Shown: one piece after another, positions 7,920 to 16,045 of the stretch
Layout of the letters: each line of letters opens with the position of its first letter
Numbering within the stretch: the first letter of the stretch is position 1
Origin: Gammaproteobacteria bacterium
GTDB taxonomy: Bacteria > Pseudomonadota > Gammaproteobacteria > Berkiellales > Berkiellaceae
Direction of reading: 5' to 3'
Assembly (NCBI GenBank): GCA_016874315.1
Contig: VGTX01000001.1
Coordinates: 1-30,225 of the forward strand
DNA length: 30,225 nucleotides
The notes under the pieces: generated by a model
Databases searched by the model: none
Told to the model about the DNA's origin: nothing
What the model saw: the letters and a program-made list of their open reading frames with translations, nothing else
Position numbers and translations under genes: made by a program

Positions 7920-9383
7920 ATGCTAAAAACTTTTTATATTGAAACCTGGGGTTGCCAGATGAACGTGTATGACTCAGAGAAAATGAGTCAACTTCTAAAA
8001 AATACCCATCAAATGACTGCTGTTTCTAATCCAGAGGATGCAGATTTACTTTTATTGAATACATGTTCCATTCGTGAAAAGGCTGAAGAAAAGGTTTTTT
8101 CACTTCTAGGCCGTTGGAGAAAATTAAAGGCAGCCTCTCCTGAAAAACGTATTGGTGTCGGTGGATGTGTTGCTTCCCAAGAGGGAGAAAGAATCTTCGA
8201 TAGAGCACCCTATGTGGATTTTGTCTTTGGACCACAAACTTTGCAGCAATTGCCATTGTTTATACAGCGGTTGAAAGATGGCCAATCTCATTTCTTAAAT
8301 ATCGATTTTCTCCCGGATGAGAAGTTCGATCAACTTCCAACTCCTCAAACTTCTGGAGTCTCTGCGTTTGTCACCATTCAGGAAGGATGTTCAAAATACT
8401 GCAAATATTGTATCGTTCCTTTTACGAGGGGGCCTGAAGTCAATCGCAAAGTCGAAGATATTTTGAAAGAAGTAGGAATGCTTGCAATTCAAGGTGTTCG
8501 AGAAATTACTCTTCTTGGGCAAAACGTCAATGCTTATCGTGCGATTGATGAGTCTGGTCGATTTTTTGATTTGGCAGCATTGTTGTATCATTGCTCAAAA
8601 ATCCCTGGTATTGGACGACTAAGATTCACAACATCACATCCTGTTGAATTTACAGACACGCTTATTGCTGCATATAAGGATATTCCAGAGCTTGCATCTC
8701 ATTTACACTTGCCAGTCCAAAGTGGTTCCAATGCCATATTACAAGCAATGGGGCGCGGACATACGGCTCAAGAGTATCTTGATAAGATCGCTGCATTAAA
8801 AGCGGCACGACCAGATTTAACAATTACTTCAGATTTTATTATTGCGTATCCAGGCGAGACCGAAGAAAATTTTATGGATACCTTGAGGCTTGTTGATGCT
8901 GTGCAGTTCGATCAATCATTTTGCTTTATATATTCTCCACGTCCAGGAACATTAGCAGCATCGCTTGAGTGCACCATTCCTGATGAAGAAAAACATGCAA
9001 GATTAAAGCGACTACAAGCTAAACTCGATCAACATTCTCTCTCGCATCGTGAAAAGCTAAAAGGGACTATTCAACGAGTGTTAGTGGAGTCTTATGACCA
9101 TGAAACCCAGCGCGCAAAAGCTCGTACAGAAGGGAATGTGATTGTTCATGTGAACGATGCTTCTCCTCGAATGGCGGGGCTTTTTATTGATGCTTTGATT
9201 GAAGATGTTTTTGCTCATTCGCTAAGGGGGCGATTTTTAGCGATTCATGATCCATATTTAGATCAGAGGATGTCAGATCATCGAATGAGTAAGGAAACTA
9301 ATGGCGCACAAAGTATCGAAAAAAATCTCCGAACATCATGCGAATCAAACAACAGCTGTACAAGCCACAGCTGTAGCAGTTGA
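7920..9383 (+). CDS. miaB: tRNA-2-methylthio-N6-isopentenyladenosine37 methylthiotransferase MiaB
   Basis: MiaB adds the methylthio group to i6A37 in tRNAs that read UNN codons. The N-terminal MTTase domain has Cys12, Cys49 and Cys83 (ETWGCQMN, NTCSIREKA, GGCVASQ), which bind one 4Fe-4S cluster. The radical-SAM core has Cys157, Cys161 and Cys164 (EGCSKYCKYCIVPFTRGPE). A TRAM domain occupies about residues 380-442. At 487 residues it exceeds the usual 440-475. The extra C-terminal tail of roughly 40-45 residues overlaps the start of phoH by 83 bases in another frame, and its last 15 residues include four cysteines. The tail looks like read-on sequence, not a conserved domain. It is the first gene of the miaB-ybeZ-ybeY-corC operon. 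Confidence 0.95.
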   Translation: MLKTFYIETWGCQMNVYDSEKMSQLLKNTHQMTAVSNPEDADLLLLNTCSIREKAEEKVFSLLGRWRKLKAASPEKRIGVGGCVASQEGERIFDRAPYVDFVFGPQTLQQLPLFIQRLKDGQSHFLNIDFLPDEKFDQLPTPQTSGVSAFVTIQEGCSKYCKYCIVPFTRGPEVNRKVEDILKEVGMLAIQGVREITLLGQNVNAYRAIDESGRFFDLAALLYHCSKIPGIGRLRFTTSHPVEFTDTLIAAYKDIPELASHLHLPVQSGSNAILQAMGRGHTAQEYLDKIAALKAARPDLTITSDFIIAYPGETEENFMDTLRLVDAVQFDQSFCFIYSPRPGTLAASLECTIPDEEKHARLKRLQAKLDQHSLSHREKLKGTIQRVLVESYDHETQRAKARTEGNVIVHVNDASPRMAGLFIDALIEDVFAHSLRGRFLAIHDPYLDQRMSDHRMSKETNGAQSIEKNLRTSCESNNSCTSHSCSS

Positions 9384-10284
9384 GTATGATCGCTTATCAT
9401 CGCGCCAACTTCAACTAATGTGTGGCGCGCTTGATGAGCACTTAGCCCTTATTGAGCAGTTTTATGATATCAATCTCACACGGCGCGGCCATATATTTTG
9501 GTTAACCGGAATGCCAGAGCATATTGTTGCTGCACAAAATTGTTTAAATCAATTGAGTCAGGTGGTCACAAGTGCTCATGTTGATCGCGTGGATTTAAAA
9601 TCCCTTATTTTTGAACCCGATTTGAAAAATCAGTCCATACAGGCACATAGAAACAGTGTGCGTTGCTATCCTAAACATCCATCTCAAAAGAAATATCAAT
9701 TAATGATTCAGTCTCATTGCATTACGTTTGGGATTGGACCCGCCGGAACAGGGAAGACATTTCTCGCCATTGCAGAGGCAGTCGCGGCCTTACAGCAACA
9801 CACGGTTGATCGTATTGTTTTGACTCGCCCTGCTGTTGAAGCTGGAGAGCATCTTGGCTTTCTCCCTGGAGATTTGCAGCAGAAAATCGATCCGTATCTT
9901 CGCCCATTATTTGATGCTTTAAATCAACTTTTGGGGCCTGAAACAGTGCAATCTTTGCTTGTAAAAAATATCATTGAAGTCGCACCTCTTGCATTTATGA
10001 GGGGAAGAACATTATCACACGCATTTGTTATTCTAGATGAAGCCCAAAACACAACTTCTACCCAAATGAAATTGTTTTTGACACGACTTGGTGAAGGATC
10101 GAAAATGGTCATTACTGGTGATTGCTCACAAATTGATTTGCCATCAAATCAATTGTCAGGATTACAAGAGGCTATCAAACTTCTGAAAGATATTCCTGAA
10201 ATAGGCTTTTATTTCTTTCAAAAAAACGATATTGTCAGACATCCACTTATAGGACAAATTATTGAGGCTTATGGAGATACCTGA
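9301..10284 (+). CDS. ybeZ: PhoH-like ATPase YbeZ
   Basis: PhoH/YbeZ is a P-loop ATPase that works with YbeY in RNA metabolism and ribosome maturation. The Walker A motif GPAGTGKT is at residues 146-153 and the Walker B motif FVILDEAQN at 242-250. LTRPAVEAGE and GFLPGDLQQKIDPYLRP are family signatures. The N-terminal domain begins around residue 28 (EYDRLSSRQL...), so about 25 residues at the front are extra. These contain a small duplication: ACAGCTGTA occurs twice 15 bases apart at 9352-9375. The start at 9301 is supported by AAGGA seven bases upstream. The gene therefore starts 83 bases inside miaB and ends 14 bases inside ybeY, consistent with translational coupling. Confidence 0.94.
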   Translation: MAHKVSKKISEHHANQTTAVQATAVAVEYDRLSSRQLQLMCGALDEHLALIEQFYDINLTRRGHIFWLTGMPEHIVAAQNCLNQLSQVVTSAHVDRVDLKSLIFEPDLKNQSIQAHRNSVRCYPKHPSQKKYQLMIQSHCITFGIGPAGTGKTFLAIAEAVAALQQHTVDRIVLTRPAVEAGEHLGFLPGDLQQKIDPYLRPLFDALNQLLGPETVQSLLVKNIIEVAPLAFMRGRTLSHAFVILDEAQNTTSTQMKLFLTRLGEGSKMVITGDCSQIDLPSNQLSGLQEAIKLLKDIPEIGFYFFQKNDIVRHPLIGQIIEAYGDT

Positions 10285-10753
10285 TTGTAATATTGTGATA
10301 GAAGACGCAAGGTCTTTGCCCACATTGTGTGCGCCCGATCGCATTGAGCAGATTGTTAAAACATGCTACCCGTTGAATTCGGTTAGTATTGTCTTTGTAA
10401 CTCCTGCAACAATGCGACACCTTAATAACCTCTATCGCTCAAAATCTGGAGCAACAGATATGCTCACCTTTGCAGAAGAGCCTGGGACGGGAGATATGAT
10501 TGTCTGTAGTCCTCATATCGCAATTTATGCACGCAGATACGGCATTCCTTTTGAAGTTCGATTTTGGCACCTAATTGCACATGGCCTTGCTCATTTGCAG
10601 GACCTGAATCATTATGAGCCTAAAGAGAGAGAGCATTTCTTTCAGGTAGAGCGAAAGTTTTTTGAAAAAATATCCGAATTTCTGCCTTTTCTTAAAGCAT
10701 GGAGTTGGGATGATTACTATAAATATCACTATCAAATAGGAGAACACAGATGA
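10271..10753 (+). CDS. ybeY: Endoribonuclease YbeY
   Basis: YbeY is a zinc-dependent endoribonuclease involved in 16S rRNA 3'-end maturation and ribosome quality control. The metal-binding signature HGLAHLQDLNH carries the three histidines (about residues 104, 108 and 114) at the family spacing H-x3-H-x5-H. The preceding YRSKSGATDMLTF matches the family's 'xxxTDVLSF' block. The 160-residue length is normal. ATG 10271 was chosen because GAGG precedes it; a TTG at 10262 would add three residues. It overlaps phoH by 14 bases and corC by four (ATGA), so the three are almost certainly translated together. Confidence 0.92.
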   Translation: MEIPDCNIVIEDARSLPTLCAPDRIEQIVKTCYPLNSVSIVFVTPATMRHLNNLYRSKSGATDMLTFAEEPGTGDMIVCSPHIAIYARRYGIPFEVRFWHLIAHGLAHLQDLNHYEPKEREHFFQVERKFFEKISEFLPFLKAWSWDDYYKYHYQIGEHR

Positions 10754-11595
10754 AACCCTTGTCGGCGGTTATACAAGCATTATGGCCAACGTATCAATCC
10801 GATAAACAAGAAAAAATTATGACATTTCTCCAAGAAATGTCCGCAGATGCTACAACCGCCGGGCTTGTTCGTGGAGCATTAAATCTTCATGATTTACGAG
10901 TCGTTGATATCATGATCCCAAAAGCACAGATTGTGAGTTTGAAAATGAATGACTCTTTTGAAAAGATTATGGAAGTCTTTAAAGAGTTTACTCATTCTCG
11001 ATATCCAGTTTTTGACGATCATGGTTTTTACGTCAAGGGTATAGTAATTGTTCGTGATTTGGTTACTATTCTTGCACAAGATGATAAATCAGAATTTACA
11101 TTAGAACCCTATATTAGGCCTCCACTCCTTGTTCCATTTTCTAGACGATTACATGATGTCTTAAACGATTTTAGACGTATGAGAACACACATGGCACTCG
11201 CCACTGATGAGCATGGACTATGTTGCGGACTGATTACTATTGAAAATGTTCTCGAACAAATCGTAGGTCAAATTCAAGATGAACATGATGAGGGAGAAGG
11301 AAATTCACAGCCAGTCATTGCTCAAGCTGAGGCAAATACCTTTTCTGTGCGTGCAGATTGCACATTGAGTGAGTTTTCTCAAAAATTCAATATCCAAACA
11401 TATGAAGAAGATGAATTTGATACATTAGGTGGATTTGTCACCCATCTTTTCGGATACTTGCCAGTCGAGGGCGAAAGTGTAGCTTTTGGCGATTTGACAT
11501 TTAAAGTCCTTGCTACCGACCAGAGAAAATTGAGGCTTATAGAAGTGCAAGATCGACGCTCCGATCGGCAGTCCCATCAAATGATGCCCGAATAA
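10750..11595 (+). CDS. corC: CorC-type CBS-domain protein (magnesium/cobalt homeostasis)
   Basis: This is a CorC/HlyC-family protein without a membrane domain, 281 residues. Two CBS motifs span about residues 52-180: DIMIPKAQIVSL begins the first and GLITIENVLEQIVGQIQDEHDE ends the second. A CorC_HlyC domain follows (about 195-275, with DTLGGFVTHLFGYLPVEGE). CBS pairs usually bind adenine nucleotides. E. coli CorC is linked to magnesium and cobalt efflux, and family members sit beside ybeY in many Proteobacteria. It is the last gene of the operon. The lnt gene that commonly follows corC is not here; a hairpin and then rsfS come next. Confidence 0.9.
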   Translation: MKPLSAVIQALWPTYQSDKQEKIMTFLQEMSADATTAGLVRGALNLHDLRVVDIMIPKAQIVSLKMNDSFEKIMEVFKEFTHSRYPVFDDHGFYVKGIVIVRDLVTILAQDDKSEFTLEPYIRPPLLVPFSRRLHDVLNDFRRMRTHMALATDEHGLCCGLITIENVLEQIVGQIQDEHDEGEGNSQPVIAQAEANTFSVRADCTLSEFSQKFNIQTYEEDEFDTLGGFVTHLFGYLPVEGESVAFGDLTFKVLATDQRKLRLIEVQDRRSDRQSHQMMPE

Positions 11596-11624
11596 TATCT
11601 GTTTTGATACATTTATAAAAAATA

Positions 11625-11666
11625 AAGTATGGTATTTCTTTGAAACTATAGAGGAAATCCATACTT
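11625..11666. terminator. Strong hairpin between corC and rsfS (terminator-like, no U-tract)
   Basis: AAGTATGG (11625-11632) pairs with CCATACTT (11659-11666). Inside that, ATTTCTT pairs with AGGAAAT (one G-T pair) after a single bulged T, giving a stem of about 15 bp and an 11-base loop. No run of T follows on the plus strand. It may end the miaB operon, protect its mRNA 3' end, or act in the rsfS leader. Confidence 0.55.
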
Positions 11667-11718
11667 CATGATAACATTAGGCCTATCTAAAATCCTATAT
11701 TATGTGTAATTAAACATT

Positions 11719-12069
11719 ATGTCTTTGTTAGAAAAAACACTTATTGCTGCTCTTGAAGATCGAAAAGCAGTCGATTTAGCACGAGTAGATGTGCGTCCTT
11801 GGAGCGATCAGTTTCATGTATTCTTAATTGCAACAGCAACATCAGGCCGTCACGCAATGGCAATCGCTGATTATTTAAGTGAAACACTTAAACATCACGA
11901 AGCTTTCGGGAAGCCTGTACGCATCCAAAAAGATGCAGAAGCAGAATGGATTTTGATGGATTTTGACACGATTATTGTCCATATCATGCAACAAGAAGCT
12001 CGTCATTTTTATAATCTTGAAAAGCTTTGGATGACTCCGTCTGCAGGGCCGCGCTCAACATCGCTATGA
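11719..12069 (+). CDS. rsfS: Ribosomal silencing factor RsfS
   Basis: RsfS binds uL14 on the 50S subunit and blocks subunit joining when nutrients are low. The 116-residue protein has the family's core alpha/beta domain. The C-terminal signature WILMDFDTIIVHIMQQEARHF and then YNLEKLW are clear. HVFLIATATSGRHAMAIAD matches the 'fvIatg.S.rq..aiad' block. No Shine-Dalgarno sequence is visible before the ATG. The stop overlaps the rlmH start by four bases (ATGA). In many relatives rsfS-rlmH follows nadD within the leuS-lptE-holA cluster; here the pair is separated from that cluster and nadD is absent from the window. Confidence 0.94.
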   Translation: MSLLEKTLIAALEDRKAVDLARVDVRPWSDQFHVFLIATATSGRHAMAIADYLSETLKHHEAFGKPVRIQKDAEAEWILMDFDTIIVHIMQQEARHFYNLEKLWMTPSAGPRSTSL

Positions 12070-12539
12070 CTCAATGGACAATTGTTTCATTCCAAGATAG
12101 CAAGCTTTCCCCTTGGGTCAATGCTGGCCTCGACCACTATTTGAAAAAAATGCAGCACTGGGTGCAGTTGCGACATATCACAATCTCCCCAACGGGAGGG
12201 CGTGATGAAAATTTTGCAAAACAGCAAGATTGGCGCAAATTTTTAAATCAAAAAAGTTTGCAAGGCCATACTATTGTCTTATGTGATGCTCGTGGGCCCG
12301 ACCGGCAATCCATGCAGTTTGCCGCACATGTTCAGAAGTGGGTTGATTTAAGACCAGGAGTTTGTTTTATCATTGGTCCAACTTATGGCTTAGATCGTCA
12401 GTGGGTTGCTAATGCCCATGAGTGCATCAAGCTTTCAAGCTTGATCTTTACTCATGAGCTTGCTCAGCTCGTTCTGGCAGAGCAGTTATATCGTGGCCTA
12501 ACGATATCTGCAGGCATCCCTTATCATCATGAAGGGTGA
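12066..12539 (+). CDS. rlmH: 23S rRNA (pseudouridine1915-N3)-methyltransferase RlmH
   Basis: RlmH is a SPOUT-class dimeric methyltransferase that methylates pseudouridine 1915 of 23S rRNA with S-adenosylmethionine. The 157-residue length is usual. The C-terminal knot region reads FIIGPTYGLD and ends LAEQLYRGLTISAGIPYHHE, matching the family's 'LaEQlYRA..i..g.PYH'. The cofactor loop usually has IGG; here the second glycine is proline (IGP). ATG 12066 overlaps the rsfS stop and fits the family N-terminus; an upstream in-frame codon at 12027 would add 13 unsupported residues. The 3' end overlaps the convergent acyl-CoA ligase by 13 bases. Confidence 0.93.
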   Translation: MTQWTIVSFQDSKLSPWVNAGLDHYLKKMQHWVQLRHITISPTGGRDENFAKQQDWRKFLNQKSLQGHTIVLCDARGPDRQSMQFAAHVQKWVDLRPGVCFIIGPTYGLDRQWVANAHECIKLSSLIFTHELAQLVLAEQLYRGLTISAGIPYHHEG

Positions 12540-14206
12540 GCGCGTTGCTCAAGTAAAACTTTTAATTCACGTTTCACAATTTTTCCTACAGGAGATTTTG
12601 GTAGCTGATCGAAAAACAGAAATGTTTTTGGAATCTTGTACCCTGTTAAAAGATGTCGACAATGCTGTTCTAAATCTGATTTCGAGCACTCAAACCCCTT
12701 TCTTACTACACAGCATGCTGTAATTGAAATAATACCATCAGTATCTGTTTCTCCTAAAGCAGCAGCCTCTTCGATTGCAGGATGTTGCAAGAGAACATGT
12801 TCGATCTCTGATGGATAAACTTTGAATCCTGAAATAATAATTAAATCTTTTTGCCGATCGACCAAATAAACAAAGCCTTTTTCATCTTGGTATCCAACAT
12901 CACCAGTATGGAGCCATCCATCTGCACTAATTGTTTCGGCAGTTTCATCTGGTTTTTTCCAATACCCCTTCATAACTTGAGGGCCTCGTACACATAGCTC
13001 ACCGCGCTCTTCATGATTGGTAATCCACTTGCCATCTGGATCGCGAAATTTAATTTCCGTATCATCGATTGGCAATCCAATGCTGCCATTAAAAGCCTTC
13101 AGATCTAAAGGATTAATGCAGACACCTGGAGACGCTTCAGTTAAGCCATACGCTTGAATGATCACCGATTTGGTTTGTTGTTGCCAAGCATCAGCGACTT
13201 TTTGCGAAACAGCCATCCCTCCGCCAAGTACAATTTTTAATCGACTTGTATCAAGATTTTTAAAATCTGGGTATTTTAATAAACCTTGAAATAATGTATT
13301 AACCCCACAAAGAACATCTACTGGGTAACGGCGCCAATCTTTTAAAAAGTTGCGCATATCTCGCGGATTAATAATCAAAACATTTTCCGATCCAAGCACG
13401 AAAAATGCCAGAAAGTTCGCTGTTAATGAAAAGATATGATACAGCGGTAGAGCGGTCATAATCCGGAAATTTTCAGGATGCGCATAGTATTTCTTTATCC
13501 ATTGTGCTGCTTGACGTACATTCGCACCGAGATTTCCATGTGAGAGCATTGCCCCTTTAGGTACACCTGTTGTTCCGCCGGTATATTGAAGAAAAGCAAG
13601 ATCGTCTGTCGTGAGTGTTACATCCAGGGCCTCAGCGTGCGTACTATTAAAAGAATGCAAGAGTGAGCGTAGCCAAAAAGAACGTTGGTATAATTTTGGA
13701 TCCATTTTGGGAATGCTGCGCATGATATAATGCTGAGCAACATATATTGCCCACATTTTCCATGTTGGATGAAAATCGCCAACAGTTGTTGCAATACAAG
13801 TAATGTTTAAATCTGGACACTCTTGAAAAGCTTCAGAAACAACTTGATTAAAATTTTCTAAATATATAAAAATCTTTGGCTCGGCATCTCTTAAAACATG
13901 CTCTAATTCGCGCGCTGTATAGAGTGGGTTAATATTAACCATAACAGCACCAATTTCTAAACCAGCCTGCGCGCAAATAATAAATTGAATAGTATTTGGT
14001 AAGAAAAGGGCAATTCTATCGCCTTTTTGAATGCCAAATTGATGTTGAAATATCGCAGCTAATTTTCGAACATGTAAATCAACATCTTCATAGGTCAAAG
14101 CAGTGTTTTGACTTATCAGTGCAGTCGATTTTTTGTATTTTTTTCGTGAATCGCGCAAAAGATCTCTTAAAATCGGGGAATAACTTGGGGATGTTACAGT
14201 GTCCAC
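12527..14206 (-). CDS. fadD: Long-chain fatty acid-CoA ligase (FadD-like, AMP-forming)
   Basis: This is an ANL-superfamily adenylating enzyme of about 559 residues, predicted to activate long-chain fatty acids to acyl-CoA via acyl-AMP. Motif A3 is YTGGTTGVPKGA near residue 210, YGLTEASPGV follows near 355, and GWLHTGDVGYQDEKG with VDRQKDLIIISGFKVYP is the FACS region. The catalytic lysine lies in SPVGKIVKREL near the C-terminus. I chose GTG 14206 because AGGA stands six bases before it; TTG 14212 would add two residues. It lies 72 bases downstream of thyA on the same strand, so lgt-thyA-fadD may be one transcript. Acyl chain preference cannot be read from sequence. Confidence 0.9.
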   Translation of the reverse strand: MDTVTSPSYSPILRDLLRDSRKKYKKSTALISQNTALTYEDVDLHVRKLAAIFQHQFGIQKGDRIALFLPNTIQFIICAQAGLEIGAVMVNINPLYTARELEHVLRDAEPKIFIYLENFNQVVSEAFQECPDLNITCIATTVGDFHPTWKMWAIYVAQHYIMRSIPKMDPKLYQRSFWLRSLLHSFNSTHAEALDVTLTTDDLAFLQYTGGTTGVPKGAMLSHGNLGANVRQAAQWIKKYYAHPENFRIMTALPLYHIFSLTANFLAFFVLGSENVLIINPRDMRNFLKDWRRYPVDVLCGVNTLFQGLLKYPDFKNLDTSRLKIVLGGGMAVSQKVADAWQQQTKSVIIQAYGLTEASPGVCINPLDLKAFNGSIGLPIDDTEIKFRDPDGKWITNHEERGELCVRGPQVMKGYWKKPDETAETISADGWLHTGDVGYQDEKGFVYLVDRQKDLIIISGFKVYPSEIEHVLLQHPAIEEAAALGETDTDGIISITACCVVRKGFECSKSDLEQHCRHLLTGYKIPKTFLFFDQLPKSPVGKIVKRELKVLLEQRAHPS

Positions 14207-14278
14207 AATCAATCCTAACTTCAGGTTATAGTGCCGTTCAGTTTAGACTATTGTGTTCAACCTGCGCTATCCTAAGCT

Positions 14279-15112
14279 TTATATAGAAATTTGTGCTTTG
14301 ATGGTTGGATGCGGATCGTAGCCTTCAATAACAAAATCAGATAGCTCATACTCAAATATTGAATTTGGTTTGCGTAAAATTTTCAACGTTGGTAATGGTC
14401 GAATATCGCGCGTTAATTGTAAGCGAGCTTGTTCAAAATGATTTTGATAAAGATGTAAATCACCAATCGATAAAATAACTTCACCAACACCCAAATCACA
14501 TTGATGAGCCAACATATGTGTTAAGAGCGCAGCACTTGCTAGGTTATAAGGGTGTCCTAAAAAAAGATCGTTAGAGCGGATATAAAGTAGGCATGAAAGC
14601 TTATCATCTTGCACATAAAACTGATACAACAAATGACATGGAGGTAGCGCCATACGACCAGCTCGAACATTATCTTGGGGGCTGATTGTTTCATCGGGAA
14701 GATATGCAACATTCCATCCGTGAAACAAGTGACGTCTACTATAGGGATTTGTTTTGAGATTGTGGACAAGCTGTCCAATCTGATCGATTGTGCCGCCTTG
14801 TCTATCTGGCCATTTTCGCCATTGAACACCATATACAGGACCCAATTCTCCATCTTCGGTTGCCCATTCATCCCATATTGTAATTCCATTCTTGTGAAGT
14901 GGTGCAATATTCGATTCGCCCGAAAGAAACCAGAGCAGCTCTCCTGCAATAGATTTCCAGTGTAATTTTTTTGTTGTTAGAAGAGGAAATCCCTCATTTA
15001 AATCGTGTCTGACTTGACGGCCAAATACAGAAATTGTCCCCGTGCCTGTCCTGTCCGATCGTGATTTTCCATTCTTTAAAACATCATTCAGCAGATCATG
15101 ATAAATTTTCAT
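14279..15112 (-). CDS. thyA: Thymidylate synthase
   Basis: ThyA converts dUMP to dTMP using methylene-tetrahydrofolate. The 277-residue protein shows SDRTGTGT near the N-terminus, the catalytic cysteine in LPPCHLLYQFYV, the dUMP-binding RSNDLFLGHPYNLAS, GDLHLYQNH, and the C-terminal EGYDPHPTIKA. Compared with the 264-residue E. coli enzyme there is an insertion of about 15 residues before the catalytic cysteine (around DETISPQDNVRAG), seen in several gammaproteobacterial enzymes. ATG 15112 has AGGA eight bases upstream; a longer in-frame reading to 15169 has no family support. It overlaps lgt by 17 bases, the classic lgt-thyA pair. FolA, which recycles its dihydrofolate product, is encoded 6 kb away. 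Confidence 0.95.
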   Translation of the reverse strand: MKIYHDLLNDVLKNGKSRSDRTGTGTISVFGRQVRHDLNEGFPLLTTKKLHWKSIAGELLWFLSGESNIAPLHKNGITIWDEWATEDGELGPVYGVQWRKWPDRQGGTIDQIGQLVHNLKTNPYSRRHLFHGWNVAYLPDETISPQDNVRAGRMALPPCHLLYQFYVQDDKLSCLLYIRSNDLFLGHPYNLASAALLTHMLAHQCDLGVGEVILSIGDLHLYQNHFEQARLQLTRDIRPLPTLKILRKPNSIFEYELSDFVIEGYDPHPTIKAQISI

Positions 15113-15884
15113 ATGATAAGTCCTGTTTTTGAGAAAGGTGTAAGAGGTGTAAGACATAAAGTCCAGCAAAAATCATACAAATGCATAACCATTGCCCTAA
15201 TGTTAAGCCAAATGTAAGAAAGCCAATTTGATGGTCGGGCATCCGATAATACTCAAGCATGAGTCGGATAAGACCGTATGATATTAAAAATATCCCAGAT
15301 AAGAATTTAGGGTGTTTTCCATAGTGATAATCTGCGTAATACATAATCCAGCCTAGGATGATCCCCTCTCCGAATGCTTCATATAACTGAGACGGATGTC
15401 GAGGAATAAGTAAACGGTCACCATATGGAAAAATCACGCCAAATGAATCTAATCCCGTTGGACGGCCTAACAGCTCACTATTTAAGAAATTTCCAATCCT
15501 GCCTACAAGCAGACTCCATGGAACCCAGCGAGCCGTTCGATCTAAGAGTGTCCACATTGTTTCAACGCCATATTTTTTATAGCAAATATAACCCGATACA
15601 CAGGCTCCGAGTACTCCGCCATGAAAAGACAACCCATTCAGTGCAAAGAGGGCTTTTAGCCAGATTTTGGGTGATGTATAGAACACGACATACCCAATTT
15701 TGGCGCCTAATAAAATACAGGCAATAACCATGGATAAGAGATTTTCAAATAAAATTTTTTGAGGGCGGATATACTTATCTGATGAAAAAAAGTGAGTGAA
15801 CAAGAACATGCCGGTTGCAAAGCAAATGCCATACCAGCGAATATCAATTGGCCCAATTGAAAATGCAATCGGATGAATGTTCAT
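15096..15884 (-). CDS. lgt: Prolipoprotein diacylglyceryl transferase Lgt
   Basis: Lgt transfers diacylglycerol from phosphatidylglycerol to the lipobox cysteine of prolipoproteins in the inner membrane. About seven hydrophobic segments are visible. Signatures are FSIGPIDIRWYG at the N-terminus, LSFHGGVLG with the conserved histidine, and the Lgt signature GRIGNFLNSELLGRPT, followed by RHPSQLYEAFGEG. ATG 15884 gives a family-like N-terminus (262 residues). A GTG at 15917 would add 11 residues and cannot be excluded, since neither start has a strong ribosome-binding site. LptE, encoded in the same window, carries a lipobox and is a natural substrate. thyA begins inside the gene's 3' end. Confidence 0.93.
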   Translation of the reverse strand: MNIHPIAFSIGPIDIRWYGICFATGMFLFTHFFSSDKYIRPQKILFENLLSMVIACILLGAKIGYVVFYTSPKIWLKALFALNGLSFHGGVLGACVSGYICYKKYGVETMWTLLDRTARWVPWSLLVGRIGNFLNSELLGRPTGLDSFGVIFPYGDRLLIPRHPSQLYEAFGEGIILGWIMYYADYHYGKHPKFLSGIFLISYGLIRLMLEYYRMPDHQIGFLTFGLTLGQWLCICMIFAGLYVLHLLHLSQKQDLSYENLS

Positions 15885-15981
15885 TGTGAAGATAGCAGAA
15901 TAAGGTAAAAAACTCACAAAAGCTCTATTTCACTTTAAGATTGAAGTTATTCTAGCAAGGTTATGCGCGATCGGGAAGGTT

Positions 15982-16029
15982 GATGATGTATTCGACTAAC
16001 TTTCTAAGAATAGAGTCGAATACACCATC
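15982..16029. terminator. Long hairpin between MFS gene and lgt (no U-tract)
   Basis: GATGATGTATTCGACT (15982-15997) and AGTCGAATACACCATC (16014-16029) are inverted arms matching at 15 of 16 positions, the exception being a possible G-T pair. The 16-base spacer is itself partly self-complementary (TTCTAAGAA). It lies just downstream of the MFS gene on the minus strand. Neither strand has a T-run after the stem, so it may be a Rho-assisted or 3'-protecting hairpin or an intergenic repeat element. Confidence 0.6.
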
Positions 16030-16045
16030 CCTTATCTTAAGAGGA

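Noticed and set aside
14557..14949. A 130-residue minus-strand reading frame inside thyA
   Set aside because: It is a shifted frame within a clear thymidylate synthase gene, with no ribosome-binding site or recognisable domain.
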